From assembly GCA_002772115.1 (NCBI GenBank), contig PCRW01000036.1, positions 408-29,048 on the forward strand: DNA of 28,641 nt, read 5' to 3'. This stretch comes from Candidatus Moranbacteria bacterium CG23_combo_of_CG06-09_8_20_14_all_35_22. Lineage in GTDB: Bacteria; Patescibacteriota; Minisyncoccia; Moranbacterales; UBA2206. The notes under the pieces are model-generated. The model saw only the letters and a program-made list of their open reading frames with translations. It searched no databases and was not told the origin of the DNA. Positions 13,826 through 21,763 of the stretch are shown here, in pieces. Made by a program: the position numbers and the translations under genes. The stretch's first letter is position 1, and each line of letters opens with the position of its first letter.

Positions 13826-13855
13826 TTACTACCATATTCTAGTATATGGTAGTAA
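13826..13855. promoter_or_regulatory. Perfect 12-bp inverted repeat before galU
   Basis: TTACTACCATAT (13826-13837), loop TCTAGT, ATATGGTAGTAA (13844-13855). No T run follows, so it is more likely an operator or leader hairpin than a terminator. It ends 22 bases before the galU ATG. Confidence 0.6.
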
Positions 13856-13877
13856 GAAGTAGAATAATAAAAAATTT

Positions 13878-14741
13878 ATGTCCAAGATAAAAAAAGCGAT
13901 TATTGCGGTGGCTGGGAGCGGAACAAGGCTTTTGCCGGCGACAAAATCAATGCCCAAAGAAATGCTACCAATTGTGGATAAGCCAATTATTCAATTAATA
14001 GTCGAAGAATTAGTCGAAGCGGGAATTGAAGATATTATTTTTGTTACTCGCTGGGACAAAAAACCACTAGAAGATCATTTTGATCACACTTGGGCGTTGG
14101 AAAATGATTTAGAAAAAAATGGGAAAACAGAATTAGCTCAAGAAATCAAAAAAATTGCAGAAATGGCAAATTTTATTTATGTCAGACAAAAAGGTCCTTA
14201 TGGCAATGGAACACCGGTGCTTAGCGCGGCGAGTCTTGTGGATGATGAGCCTTTTGTTTTTGTTTGGGGTGATGATCTTGTAAAATCAAAAATTTCCTTT
14301 ACTAAACAAATGGTAGATGACTATAATCAAAATGGAAACCTGATGATTGGTGTGCAAGAAGTTTCCAAAGAAACAGTTAACCGCTATGGTATTGTGAAAT
14401 TAAAAGAAGGAACAATGCAAATTGAGGATATCATAGAAAAGCCGGCTATCGAAGAAGCTCCATCTAACCTAGCTGATTTTGGCAGAATGATTTTGGATCA
14501 AAATATTATCAATGTTTTGAAGGACACAGCGCTTGGCAAGGGTAATGAACTTTGGATAGTGGATGCTATTCGAACTTATGTAAAAAATGGGGGAAAGTTT
14601 ATAGCGAAAAAAGTTGAGGGAGGAGAATGGATGACTACTGGTGATCCTTTGAATTATATGAAAGCTATTTTAGCTTATGCTTACGAGCGAGAAGATTTGA
14701 AAAATGACTTAGGCGAATATATAAAAACACTAAAATTCTAA
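13878..14741 (+). CDS. galU: UTP-glucose-1-phosphate uridylyltransferase
   Basis: 287 aa, normal GalU length. N-terminal block AVAGSGTRLLPATKSMPKEM followed by LPIVDKPIIQ; EELVEAGIEDIIFVT; YVRQKGPYGNGTPVLSA; FVWGDDL (where GalU has .GDD/.LPDD); EKPAIEEAPSNLADFGRMIL; GGEWMTTGDPLNYMKA. GalU makes UDP-glucose, the donor for glycans and the precursor of UDP-glucuronate, so it feeds the glycosyltransferases around it and the epimerase at 24394. The GT4 gene starts 3 bases after its stop, giving a galU-GT operon. Confidence 0.96.
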   Translation: MSKIKKAIIAVAGSGTRLLPATKSMPKEMLPIVDKPIIQLIVEELVEAGIEDIIFVTRWDKKPLEDHFDHTWALENDLEKNGKTELAQEIKKIAEMANFIYVRQKGPYGNGTPVLSAASLVDDEPFVFVWGDDLVKSKISFTKQMVDDYNQNGNLMIGVQEVSKETVNRYGIVKLKEGTMQIEDIIEKPAIEEAPSNLADFGRMILDQNIINVLKDTALGKGNELWIVDAIRTYVKNGGKFIAKKVEGGEWMTTGDPLNYMKAILAYAYEREDLKNDLGEYIKTLKF

Positions 14742-14744
14742 AAA

Positions 14745-15887
14745 ATGAAAATTGCTATTCAAGTGGCGGATTTGGATTGGGAGAGAATTGATGGGACGAG
14801 AGTTTATATTTTAAATCTTTTAAAATATTTTGGCCAAATTGATCCAAATTCAAAATTTCTAATTTATCATAAGAAAAATTTCAATCCGGAACTTATCCCT
14901 CCGACTTTTTCTAATTATCAGATTTTAAAAAAGCCTTTTCCGCTTTTTTGGACACAGATTAGACTTTGTCATAGTCTTTTTCAGGAAAAACCAAATGTGC
15001 TTTGGATGCCAATGCATAATATCCCGATTTTTCGTAGCAAAAAAATAAAAACCATAGTGACAATTCATGATTTAGCTTTCAAATATTTTCCGGATCATTT
15101 TAGGGCGTGGGATTTAATAAAACTTAATCTTTTGGCTGGCTGGGCGATAGAGAAAAGTGATAAAATAATCACAATATCCGAAGCGTCAAAAAAAGATATT
15201 TTAAAATTTTATCCTAAAATAAATTCGGAAAAAATCAAAGTAATATATCACGGTTTTGACAAAGAAATTTTTGAACAAGGAAGAGATTTGCAAAAAGAGC
15301 AGGAGATAAAAAACAAATTAAACATTGAAGATAAATATATCTTATATATTGGTGCACTTCAGCCAAGAAAAAATTTGAAAACCCTAATTAGTGCTTTTGA
15401 AGAATTAAAAAAATCCGCCCAAAGCGGATCCACCTCTGGTGGAAAATATAAAGATCTGAAACTAGTTTTGGCCGGAGAAAAAGCTTGGCTCTGGAAAGAG
15501 ATCTTTTCGCAAATTGAAAATAGTTCGGTAAAAAATGAAATAATAACTCCTGGAAAAATAAAATTTTCCGATATCGGACATTTAATGCGCGGAGCGGAGA
15601 TTTTTTGTTTCCCGTCGCTCTATGAAGGATTTGGTATTCCGGTGCTTGAGGCCTTCATTTCTCGCGTCCCAGTGATTTGTGCTAACAATTCTTCGCTTTC
15701 AGAGGTGGCAGGGGAAGCAGTGCTGTATTTTGAGCCGAAAAATTATTTAGAACTTTCCGAACAAATAAAAAAAATTCTGGATAATCCAGAACTTAGAAAG
15801 GATTTGATTTTAAAGGGCTTGGAACAGGCCCAAAAATTTTCTTGGGAAAAATGCGCCAGAGAAACTTTGGAATATCTAAAAATCTAA
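14745..15887 (+). CDS. Family 4 glycosyltransferase
   Basis: 380 aa, GT-B fold. N-domain with VTIHDLAFKYFPDHF (~105-119) and ITISEASKKDI (~142-152). C-domain: YIGALQPRKNLKTLISAFEEL (from ~201), LVLAGEKAW, GAEIFCFPSLYEGFGIPVLE with the E294/E302 pair of the EX7E motif, and SSLSEVAGEAVLYFEP. Retaining enzymes of this kind add mannose, glucose or rhamnose from nucleotide sugars to envelope glycans; the exact sugar is unknown. It follows galU by 3 bases. Residues 224-233 (SAQSGSTSGG) are encoded precisely by a 30-bp double-hairpin insertion starting on a codon boundary, in the loop after the first helix of the C-domain, where length variation should be tolerated. Confidence 0.92.
   Translation: MKIAIQVADLDWERIDGTRVYILNLLKYFGQIDPNSKFLIYHKKNFNPELIPPTFSNYQILKKPFPLFWTQIRLCHSLFQEKPNVLWMPMHNIPIFRSKKIKTIVTIHDLAFKYFPDHFRAWDLIKLNLLAGWAIEKSDKIITISEASKKDILKFYPKINSEKIKVIYHGFDKEIFEQGRDLQKEQEIKNKLNIEDKYILYIGALQPRKNLKTLISAFEELKKSAQSGSTSGGKYKDLKLVLAGEKAWLWKEIFSQIENSSVKNEIITPGKIKFSDIGHLMRGAEIFCFPSLYEGFGIPVLEAFISRVPVICANNSSLSEVAGEAVLYFEPKNYLELSEQIKKILDNPELRKDLILKGLEQAQKFSWEKCARETLEYLKI
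15414..15443 (+). repeat. Tandem GC-rich hairpins, 30 bp, in frame inside the GT4 gene
   Basis: TCCGC-CCAAA-GCGGA (15414-15428) is followed directly by TCCACC-TCT-GGTGGA (15429-15443). The element covers exactly codons 224-233 and stands out by GC content from the A-rich sequence on each side. Confidence 0.85.
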
Positions 15888-15902
15888 AAAAATACGAAAA
15901 TA

Positions 15903-16319
15903 TTATTTCTGATCAGAGAATATAATTTTAAGAAAAAAGAAAAAAACTATCAAAGCGGAAATTGAAGAAATAAGCAGAAAATGAAGGTCTAAATTTCTAA
16001 AAGAATTTACAATCAATAAAGCGGAAAGAATAAGTAAGAAGATAAAATTTCTACTTATTTTTTTTGGATTTTCTTGATTAGAATCAATTAAAATGTTTTG
16101 CCTTTTGCCAAAAAATCCAATCAAAAAAGCGATAGCGAAAAGTCCAAAGATCATTTTAGCCAGAGAAATTTGACTGAAAAAATAATTCGGCAAAATATTT
16201 TGCGCGATTAACAAAAAAATAACAGCTAATATCCAAAGAAAAAAGATATCGTAAAGCAGTTTATAAGCGAGCAATTCTAATTGTTGTTTAGTTGATTGTT
16301 CCATAACCATAGGCGTCAA
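15903..16319 (-). CDS. Small four-TM membrane protein of unknown function
   Basis: 138 aa with four hydrophobic helices (about 24-44, 53-71, 88-104 and 110-133) and no recognisable motif. The start at 16319 overlaps the upstream gene by 32 bases; later in-frame ATGs at residues 4 and 6 (16310, 16304) shorten the overlap to 23 or 17 bases and are equally possible. It is the last gene of a minus-strand envelope cluster (21.6 to 15.9 kb). The strong overlap suggests coupled translation with the repeat-domain protein before it, perhaps as its membrane partner. No function can be assigned. Confidence 0.65.
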   Translation of the reverse strand: MTPMVMEQSTKQQLELLAYKLLYDIFFLWILAVIFLLIAQNILPNYFFSQISLAKMIFGLFAIAFLIGFFGKRQNILIDSNQENPKKISRNFIFLLILSALLIVNSFRNLDLHFLLISSISALIVFFFFLKIIFSDQK

Positions 16320-17598
16320 AAAGGCGCTGTTTTATATCCGAAAGGATATCGCGCATATTGAGCCAGTTTATCTCTCGAGAAAAAATTATATTCACTTGTG
16401 AAATATCCAAGTTACCGGAAGGATTTATTTTAAACTGGTAATCCTTGCCGGATATTTTTGCCAAATCTGCTACTGGCAATTGGCAACCATAAGAATTGAA
16501 CGGCCATAATTTTTTTTCCAGGGTGCAGGAAAGATTAAAATTTAAACTTTTTCCATTGGCCAAAATAGGTTTTCTTTTGAGATAAACGCGTTGAATATTT
16601 TCTCCTTGGATTTCGTGTTTATTTTTTCCTGAAATTAAATAATATTGGCCATTATCCTGATCGAGGAAAACTGTTCCGGACGGATGTGGTCGGCTGATGG
16701 AAAAAACTTTGTCGCGTTGATACAGTCCAATTTCTTCTTCATTGGCTGGGATTATATCATTCCAGTTATAACCCAAGGCTAAAAAAGTTTCTGGATTATT
16801 GAAAGGAATAACTTTGCCATCCTCTACTAAAAATACGCCGATGTCAAAAGAAAGAAGTGTGCCGTTAGCAAAACCGATGGGATTGTCGTGATCAACGGAA
16901 TATTTTTCTAAAAATTCTTCGTCTTTAAGAATAGCTTGATTTTTTTCGCAGTGTGAAAAAAAAGTTTTTTCACTTGCAAAAGAATGTAAAATATTATTAG
17001 AAAATTCGTAATATGTATCGTTAATTAAAAATAAAGAATTGTTAGGATAATTTTTTGTATCTGTTATCTCTTCGCCTTTTTCTAGATAACTAATTTCTTC
17101 CATTGATACTTCCTGAAAATTATTTTCCAAATATCCTAAAAATGCGAGGATTTTTTGAGAAGAAAATTTTCTCAATTTTCCACCAGAAACCAGAAAAAAT
17201 TGATCGGAATTTTTGAGCAATGTTCGGTCGGGGAAAATTGCCTTTTTTTCTGACAAGGGATAGGCGAAAGCGGAATAAGTTTTTCGTAGCGATATTTTTT
17301 TGCTAGTCAAATCGGGTTGGTTTTTTGCGGTAGTTATTCTAAAATTAGCTAGAGAAAAATTATCTTTGGAATAAGCGCTAAAAATTTTTTCTGAAAGGGA
17401 GGCATCTTCGTAACCAAGCAAATTTTCTGCTACTTTTTGATTTTTTAAATTCAAAACAAATTTTTCCAAAGGAAAAAAAGTATTTTTTAGAAAATATAAA
17501 GTTGAAGATAAAAAACCAAGCAAAATCAAAACGCGCCCGACAGAATAAATTTTTTGCCAAGTCGGTTCCAAGATTATATTTTTTGTAAAATTGAGCAT
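16288..17598 (-). CDS. Exported repeat protein anchored by one TM helix
   Basis: 436 aa. One TM helix (~20-40), then a long extracytoplasmic region. I see four degenerate copies of a ~60-residue unit: PDRTLLKNSDQFFLVSGGKL, PNNSLFLINDTYYEFSNNIL, GTLLSFDIGVFLVEDGKVIP and SGTVFLDQDNGQYYLISGKN, two of them followed by a LGY...EV/DI segment. This matches a widespread surface-protein repeat with the pattern P-x-G-[ST]-L-[IL]...V-[YF]-[YFL]-[IV]-x-x-G-[KR]..[PI]-F....F..L-G-Y, found in CPR and Actinobacteria proteins, often next to cell-wall modules. A carbohydrate- or surface-binding role is a guess. Its ATG shares a base with the stop of the GT-C gene upstream (TAATG), so the two are translationally coupled. 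Confidence 0.75.
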   Translation of the reverse strand: MLNFTKNIILEPTWQKIYSVGRVLILLGFLSSTLYFLKNTFFPLEKFVLNLKNQKVAENLLGYEDASLSEKIFSAYSKDNFSLANFRITTAKNQPDLTSKKISLRKTYSAFAYPLSEKKAIFPDRTLLKNSDQFFLVSGGKLRKFSSQKILAFLGYLENNFQEVSMEEISYLEKGEEITDTKNYPNNSLFLINDTYYEFSNNILHSFASEKTFFSHCEKNQAILKDEEFLEKYSVDHDNPIGFANGTLLSFDIGVFLVEDGKVIPFNNPETFLALGYNWNDIIPANEEEIGLYQRDKVFSISRPHPSGTVFLDQDNGQYYLISGKNKHEIQGENIQRVYLKRKPILANGKSLNFNLSCTLEKKLWPFNSYGCQLPVADLAKISGKDYQFKINPSGNLDISQVNIIFSREINWLNMRDILSDIKQRLFDAYGYGTIN

Positions 17599-19355
17599 TA
17601 TTTTAGTAGATAAATTTTACCAAAAACCAATTTAGCTTCAATAGATGGTGGTTGCATTTTCTCTTTACTATTTAGAACGCTCAAAGTTTTGTTTTCTATG
17701 AAATAATTTTCGACGGGAGTTAATTTGCTAAGTAAATCATTTTGGGAATAAAAATCTAAATTGTCGTTGGGGATGATGAAATAAACATTACTAAATTTAG
17801 CGCGGTCAATTTTATCAATGTCGGACGGATTGAAAAAATAAACTGCTTGCAAATCAAAAAGAAAACTCATTGGTCCGCTCATCATTGTCCAATTGTCTCC
17901 TGTAGCTTTTTGATCAACGAGAATAAGGTCGGTTTTTTTGAAATTATGGCTGATTTTTTCAACTTGGGCAAGTAAATTTTGGTTGGGAACAATACTTAAA
18001 TAGAAAAAAAGCATCACGGAATTTGCGATTAAGAGAGAAAAAAGAAAAATACTAAGGATAATTTTCTTTCGAAAAATTTTTTCTAAAAAAATCACGGAAT
18101 ATAAAATACTGGCGGGAATAATGGCAAACATAAAGCGTCGAAGCATCCAAGGATGATCGCTGGAAATGTTTGGATAAATAATGTAAAGAAAAGCTGGTAA
18201 AATTATCAAAAAAGGAATCAGGAGTCGGATTTTTTTTTCTTGCAAAGAAGAAACAAATCCTGCCAAGCCGAAAAAGAAAAAAATCAGCAAGCCGTAAAAA
18301 TGGAAAATTTTTACAATTTGCCAAAGAGAAACAAAAGGATTGGAGGGTAAAAAAGAATTATTTGAAGAAACCAAAAAAGGTTTGGCAATGGCTTTGGCGA
18401 TAGAAAGGAAAAATTGCCGGTCGATAAAAACATTCAACACATAAAAAGCAATAATGATAAAAAATAAAAGAATAATTTTTTTATCCAAGACTTTTTTGAA
18501 GGAAGGATGATACTTGAAATTTAGGAAAAACAAAATCAGAGCGATAGCGAAAAAAGCTAAACCTTCAATGCGGGTAAAAGTCAAAAAGCCGAAAGTCAAA
18601 AGGAAAATAGTGAGGGATAATTTTTTTGAATTGTCCCAAAAAAGAATAAAAAAATAAATTCCCAGCCAAACTAGTGCCAAAGCCAGATTTTCACTTAGGG
18701 TAAATTTGAAAAACCAAAAAGAAGTGAAAACGGTGGCGGAAAGTAGCCAAGCTAAAAAAGCGGAAAAAGGAGAGAGAAAGCGTTTGGCGAGTAGGTAAAA
18801 AGCGCAGGAAAAAATAAAAAAAGAAAATCCATTAGCAATTATCATTCCGGAGAGTCCGAAAAAAGAAAAAAACGAAGCTAGCCAGACAATATAGCCCAGT
18901 GGAAAATGGGTTATCAGTCGGCCTGTTTGAGTGTAGCTAAAACCAGGAAAATTCAAAGCTTGCCCAGGACCATAAAGATGAAAAAATTCTTCTTCTGCGG
19001 GAAAAGAAAATTGTAGTTTATGATTTTTTGTCAGTTGAACGGCTGATTCACTCAAAGAGCCTTGATCACGGCCGGAAAAAATTGTCGGATTGGAAAAAAA
19101 AGAAAAAACAGCGATTAAGGTTAAGGTTAAAGTGAGAAAAAATATTTCGTTTTTAGTAATTTTTATTTGACGGAAATTTTTGCAAATTAGGTAAATAAAA
19201 AATAAACTAGCACCGAAAATATAAACCCAAAGAATGGCCGAATAAAAAATTCCTAAAAGAGCCAAAATCAAAGAAAGCCACAACAGACCCAAAGTTAAAA
19301 GGATAAAAACCGAAAATAATTCTTTTTTAGACAGGGATATTTTGAGCATAGTCAA
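17598..19355 (-). CDS. GT-C membrane glycosyltransferase (GT39/ArnT-like)
   Basis: 585 aa with about eleven TM helices. The first periplasmic loop has FSGRDQGSLSESAVQL (~92-107), corresponding to the acidic D-[DE]-x catalytic loop of polyprenyl-phosphate-sugar-dependent GT-C enzymes, here D-Q, so the second acidic residue is missing. Then HFPLGYIVWLASFFSFFG (~148-165), typical for the H-PLGY segment after TM2, and FTRIEGLAF (where homologues have TR.EG). The last ~120 residues form a soluble domain. Enzymes of this type move a lipid-carried sugar to proteins or glycans outside the membrane; acceptor unknown. It is coupled to the downstream repeat protein (shared TAATG), a candidate acceptor or partner. 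The gene upstream ends 15 bases before its start. Confidence 0.83.
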   Translation of the reverse strand: MTMLKISLSKKELFSVFILLTLGLLWLSLILALLGIFYSAILWVYIFGASLFFIYLICKNFRQIKITKNEIFFLTLTLTLIAVFSFFSNPTIFSGRDQGSLSESAVQLTKNHKLQFSFPAEEEFFHLYGPGQALNFPGFSYTQTGRLITHFPLGYIVWLASFFSFFGLSGMIIANGFSFFIFSCAFYLLAKRFLSPFSAFLAWLLSATVFTSFWFFKFTLSENLALALVWLGIYFFILFWDNSKKLSLTIFLLTFGFLTFTRIEGLAFFAIALILFFLNFKYHPSFKKVLDKKIILLFFIIIAFYVLNVFIDRQFFLSIAKAIAKPFLVSSNNSFLPSNPFVSLWQIVKIFHFYGLLIFFFFGLAGFVSSLQEKKIRLLIPFLIILPAFLYIIYPNISSDHPWMLRRFMFAIIPASILYSVIFLEKIFRKKIILSIFLFSLLIANSVMLFFYLSIVPNQNLLAQVEKISHNFKKTDLILVDQKATGDNWTMMSGPMSFLFDLQAVYFFNPSDIDKIDRAKFSNVYFIIPNDNLDFYSQNDLLSKLTPVENYFIENKTLSVLNSKEKMQPPSIEAKLVFGKIYLLK

Positions 19356-19370
19356 TAACTATAGTATAAA

Positions 19371-19988
19371 TTAAATCAGGATTAATACAACAACCAAGAG
19401 AATGGAAAAAACAAGAAAACTTAGCGTGATCGTCCAAAGAAAATAATGTTTGAAAAACCACGGTTTATATTGAGAAATACGCTGGCTTAGCTCGTGGATA
19501 TCTTGCCAGACAGAAGCGTTTTTATAACCTGGGCGAAGAGCGATTTTTTCATCAGACCGATATATTTGAAGATTTTTAGCGGTTGATTTTAGCGGTTGAT
19601 ATTCTAAAATCAAACAGTATTGTTTATTTTTTGAATCAGTTATTTTGGGAAATTTCAAAGCGTAAAGATCTTTTATTTTCAAAAAAGATGCTTTGGTCGA
19701 ACCTTCTTCAATAATTTTTGCGCAATTTTCATCTGCTAGTTTGAATTTGACTTCTTCGGGATGGCTTAGTTTTTTTCCTCCGCCTAGTAAAATTTCAATT
19801 TCCGTCAACCCAGAACGAGCAGAAAGAAACTTTTCTTGCAAAGGTTGGTTAGGCGGAATTTTTATATCAAAATTTTTTTGGAGAGCATCTTCAAAAAAAA
19901 CCAATTCTTTTTCCAAGCGGGCAAAAATCAAAAGCAAAAAAAGCAAAAGGAGAAACAGCGGGAAATATTTTTTTGAAAAATTTAACAT
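19371..19988 (-). CDS. Membrane protein with exported beta-sandwich-like domain
   Basis: 205 aa: a TM helix at ~9-23, an extracytoplasmic domain at ~40-165, and a second TM helix at ~181-204. The central domain, with Q-x-F-L-S-A-R-S-G-L-T-E-I, FKLADENCAKII, LKFPKITDSKNKQYCLIL, resembles the jelly-roll/galactose-binding-like domain often attached to bacterial GT-C proteins in CPR and Chloroflexi, here as a separate gene. This is a fold impression, not a family hit. It precedes the GT-C gene by 15 bases in the same direction, so it probably works with it. A MITE-like element lies between its start and the next gene upstream. Confidence 0.65.
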   Translation of the reverse strand: MLNFSKKYFPLFLLLLFLLLIFARLEKELVFFEDALQKNFDIKIPPNQPLQEKFLSARSGLTEIEILLGGGKKLSHPEEVKFKLADENCAKIIEEGSTKASFLKIKDLYALKFPKITDSKNKQYCLILEYQPLKSTAKNLQIYRSDEKIALRPGYKNASVWQDIHELSQRISQYKPWFFKHYFLWTITLSFLVFSILLVVVLILI

Positions 19989-19999
19989 AAGTACAGACT

Positions 20000-20147
20000 A
20001 CTGAAGAATTAAAATTTTTCCAAAATTGAACTCAAATTCTAAATTTTATAACCAAAAATTTCCCTCAATCAACGGCTACCAATGGAAATTTTTGAATAAA
20101 ATTTGAATTTTCAAACAGTAATTTCGCAAAAATTTTAATTCTTCAGT
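20000..20147 (-). mobile_element. MITE-like element, long copy (148 bp), perfect 20-bp TIRs
   Basis: ACTGAAGAATTAAAATTTTT (20000-20019) is repeated exactly in inverse at 20128-20147. Read on the minus strand, its first ~100 bp match 9745-9848 closely, including TTGGTAGCC and TTGATTGAGGGAAATTTT. No coding capacity. It begins 11 bases outside the start codon at 19988 and ends 11 bases before the stop of the gene at 20158. As RNA it would form a long hairpin within the cluster's transcript. No convincing target-site duplication is visible. Confidence 0.8.
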
Positions 20148-20157
20148 TATTTTAAGT

Positions 20158-21624
20158 TTATAAATAAAAATCCAACAGAGTGCTTAGCAGATGATACATA
20201 AAAAAAGCTAGCATCGAAACCAAGCTTAGTGCCAAAACCAAATCGAAATATTTTTCTTTTTTAAAATATTGTAAAAGCATTCCTAGTCCGACAAAAACTA
20301 AGGCGATATGAATGGCGATGTTGGGAAAAAAATATCGGCCAGGGGTTTGTAAACCCAATTTGCCATATTTGATAAAATATTGCCAATCGGCCAGACGGAT
20401 GCCAACTTGGAGAGCGACGATCATTAATATGAAAAAGAAAATATATTTTTTTTCCGGCAAAAAATCTGGTTTGTTTTTGGAGAAAATAAAAAGGATAAGA
20501 CCAAGGAGGGAAAAAAATTGGATAAACCAGACTACCTCCAATAAATGAAGGGAAATCCAGTTGCCAAAAGGCAAGATTCCCCAATAGGTTTTGGAAGATA
20601 GAACAATCAATTCCGGATCAATATTTTTCAAAAAATAGCGGAAAAAACTGGTCGAAATTTCGCTGAAATTTCCAATTAGGGGTAAATGTTTTTGAAAAGT
20701 TATCATTATGACAGAAAATGAAATGGTAAAAAATAAACCGAACCAATATTTGTCATTGACCTTAGTTTTTCCAGATACTTTTTTATAAATAACTGCAAAA
20801 ATTAGAAAAATAAAAACAGCTAGCAAGATGAGGGCAGTTCCTTTGACCCAAATTCCAAAAACAATGGAAGAAATCATTAGGGATAAATTTTTCCAATTTA
20901 ATCCATCTTTGATGGACAAGATTGCGCCAAAAATAAAAAAAGCAAACAGGAGTATCAAAAGCGGATCATAATTCACATAAGAATAGTAAAAAGAAAACTT
21001 AGGCTGGAAAGAAATGATGGCGGTAATGAGCAAGCTATGTTTTGGAGAAAAGCCGATATTTTTCAAAATCAAATAAAAAATAAAAATAGCGATTGTTCCC
21101 AAGAAAACGGAAAAAATTCGTAGAGTGTAAAATCTAATTAGAATACTTTTTTCTCCAAGCAATTTTTCAATTTTTTCGCCAATTTGATGATATAAACTAT
21201 CGGCTTTGCCAGCAATATTTACCGGATAATCATCATTATATTGTTTCCAACCCCGATTATTTATTTCCGCTTCATTTTTTCCATAAAAACCTGGAACAAA
21301 AATATTATTAGCATAGAGATTGCATTTATCTTCTCCGCCGACACAACGAATTTTTTCCGCGGTTTTTTTGATTTCTTCGGAATAATTGAAGCGTTGAACC
21401 AAATCTCCATCAGCAGATTTATCCTTTTCATTTTTTGGCCAATTTTTTTCTTGTGGCTCCGCTAGATATTGAATAGTGTTGTAATGGCGGGCTTCATCGT
21501 AGCCGTTGAAAATCGGAAGGATAATTGCCAAAAGCAAGCCCTTGAGAAAAAAAACTAACAAAATCAGAATCAAAATAGTTTGAGGTTTTTTGCAAAAATC
21601 TTTGATTTTTTGGAAAGTAAGCAT
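20158..21624 (-). CDS. DUF2142-like GT-C membrane protein
   Basis: 488 aa from the ATG at 21624; the frame is open further to 21735, but the promoter at 21631-21659 places the transcript start at or next to this ATG, and the upstream 37 codons have no membrane-protein character. About ten TM helices. First loop: PIFNGYDEARHYNTIQYLAE, the P-x-x-x-x-DE-x-x-H arrangement of DUF2142/GT-C enzymes. After TM2-3: PKFSFYYSYVNYDPLLILLFAFFIFG, the FQP.f.f..s.vN.D motif. The periplasmic loop between these (~60-150) is soluble and has two cysteines (CVGGEDKC) that may form a disulfide. Predicted lipid-linked sugar transferase with unknown acceptor. It heads the minus-strand envelope cluster. Confidence 0.82.
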   Translation of the reverse strand: MLTFQKIKDFCKKPQTILILILLVFFLKGLLLAIILPIFNGYDEARHYNTIQYLAEPQEKNWPKNEKDKSADGDLVQRFNYSEEIKKTAEKIRCVGGEDKCNLYANNIFVPGFYGKNEAEINNRGWKQYNDDYPVNIAGKADSLYHQIGEKIEKLLGEKSILIRFYTLRIFSVFLGTIAIFIFYLILKNIGFSPKHSLLITAIISFQPKFSFYYSYVNYDPLLILLFAFFIFGAILSIKDGLNWKNLSLMISSIVFGIWVKGTALILLAVFIFLIFAVIYKKVSGKTKVNDKYWFGLFFTISFSVIMITFQKHLPLIGNFSEISTSFFRYFLKNIDPELIVLSSKTYWGILPFGNWISLHLLEVVWFIQFFSLLGLILFIFSKNKPDFLPEKKYIFFFILMIVALQVGIRLADWQYFIKYGKLGLQTPGRYFFPNIAIHIALVFVGLGMLLQYFKKEKYFDLVLALSLVSMLAFFMYHLLSTLLDFYL

Positions 21625-21630
21625 AAGTTC

Positions 21631-21659
21631 ATTATAAGACGAATAATTGTTTTTGCCAA
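21631..21659 (-). promoter_or_regulatory. Near-consensus promoter of the envelope cluster, probably leaderless
   Basis: On the minus strand: TTGGCA (21659-21654), 17-bp spacer, perfect TATAAT (21636-21631). The expected transcription start, about 7 bases further, falls at 21624, the A of the ATG itself. Confidence 0.85.
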
Positions 21660-21701
21660 TATTGATTATTTGAGTTAGAATAATTGGGCAGGGGGAAAGC
21701 G

Positions 21702-21730
21702 AGTATTGCAAAATACTTTTTGTTTTTATC
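21702..21730 (+). promoter_or_regulatory. Possible leader hairpin with T tract before the DUF4012 gene
   Basis: AGTATT (21702-21707), loop GCAA, AATACT (21712-21717), then TTTTTGTTTTT. It looks like a weak intrinsic terminator, but no plus-strand gene ends here, so attenuation of the gene at 21764 is one option. No clear plus-strand promoter is seen nearby. Confidence 0.3.
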
Positions 21731-21763
21731 GGCAATTAATTTATTAATAAAATAAAAAAATAA

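Noticed and set aside
21625..21735. Upstream extension of the DUF2142-like gene to the ATG at 21735
   Set aside because: A near-consensus promoter lies inside this stretch and starts transcription at about 21624; the extra 37 residues have no family match.
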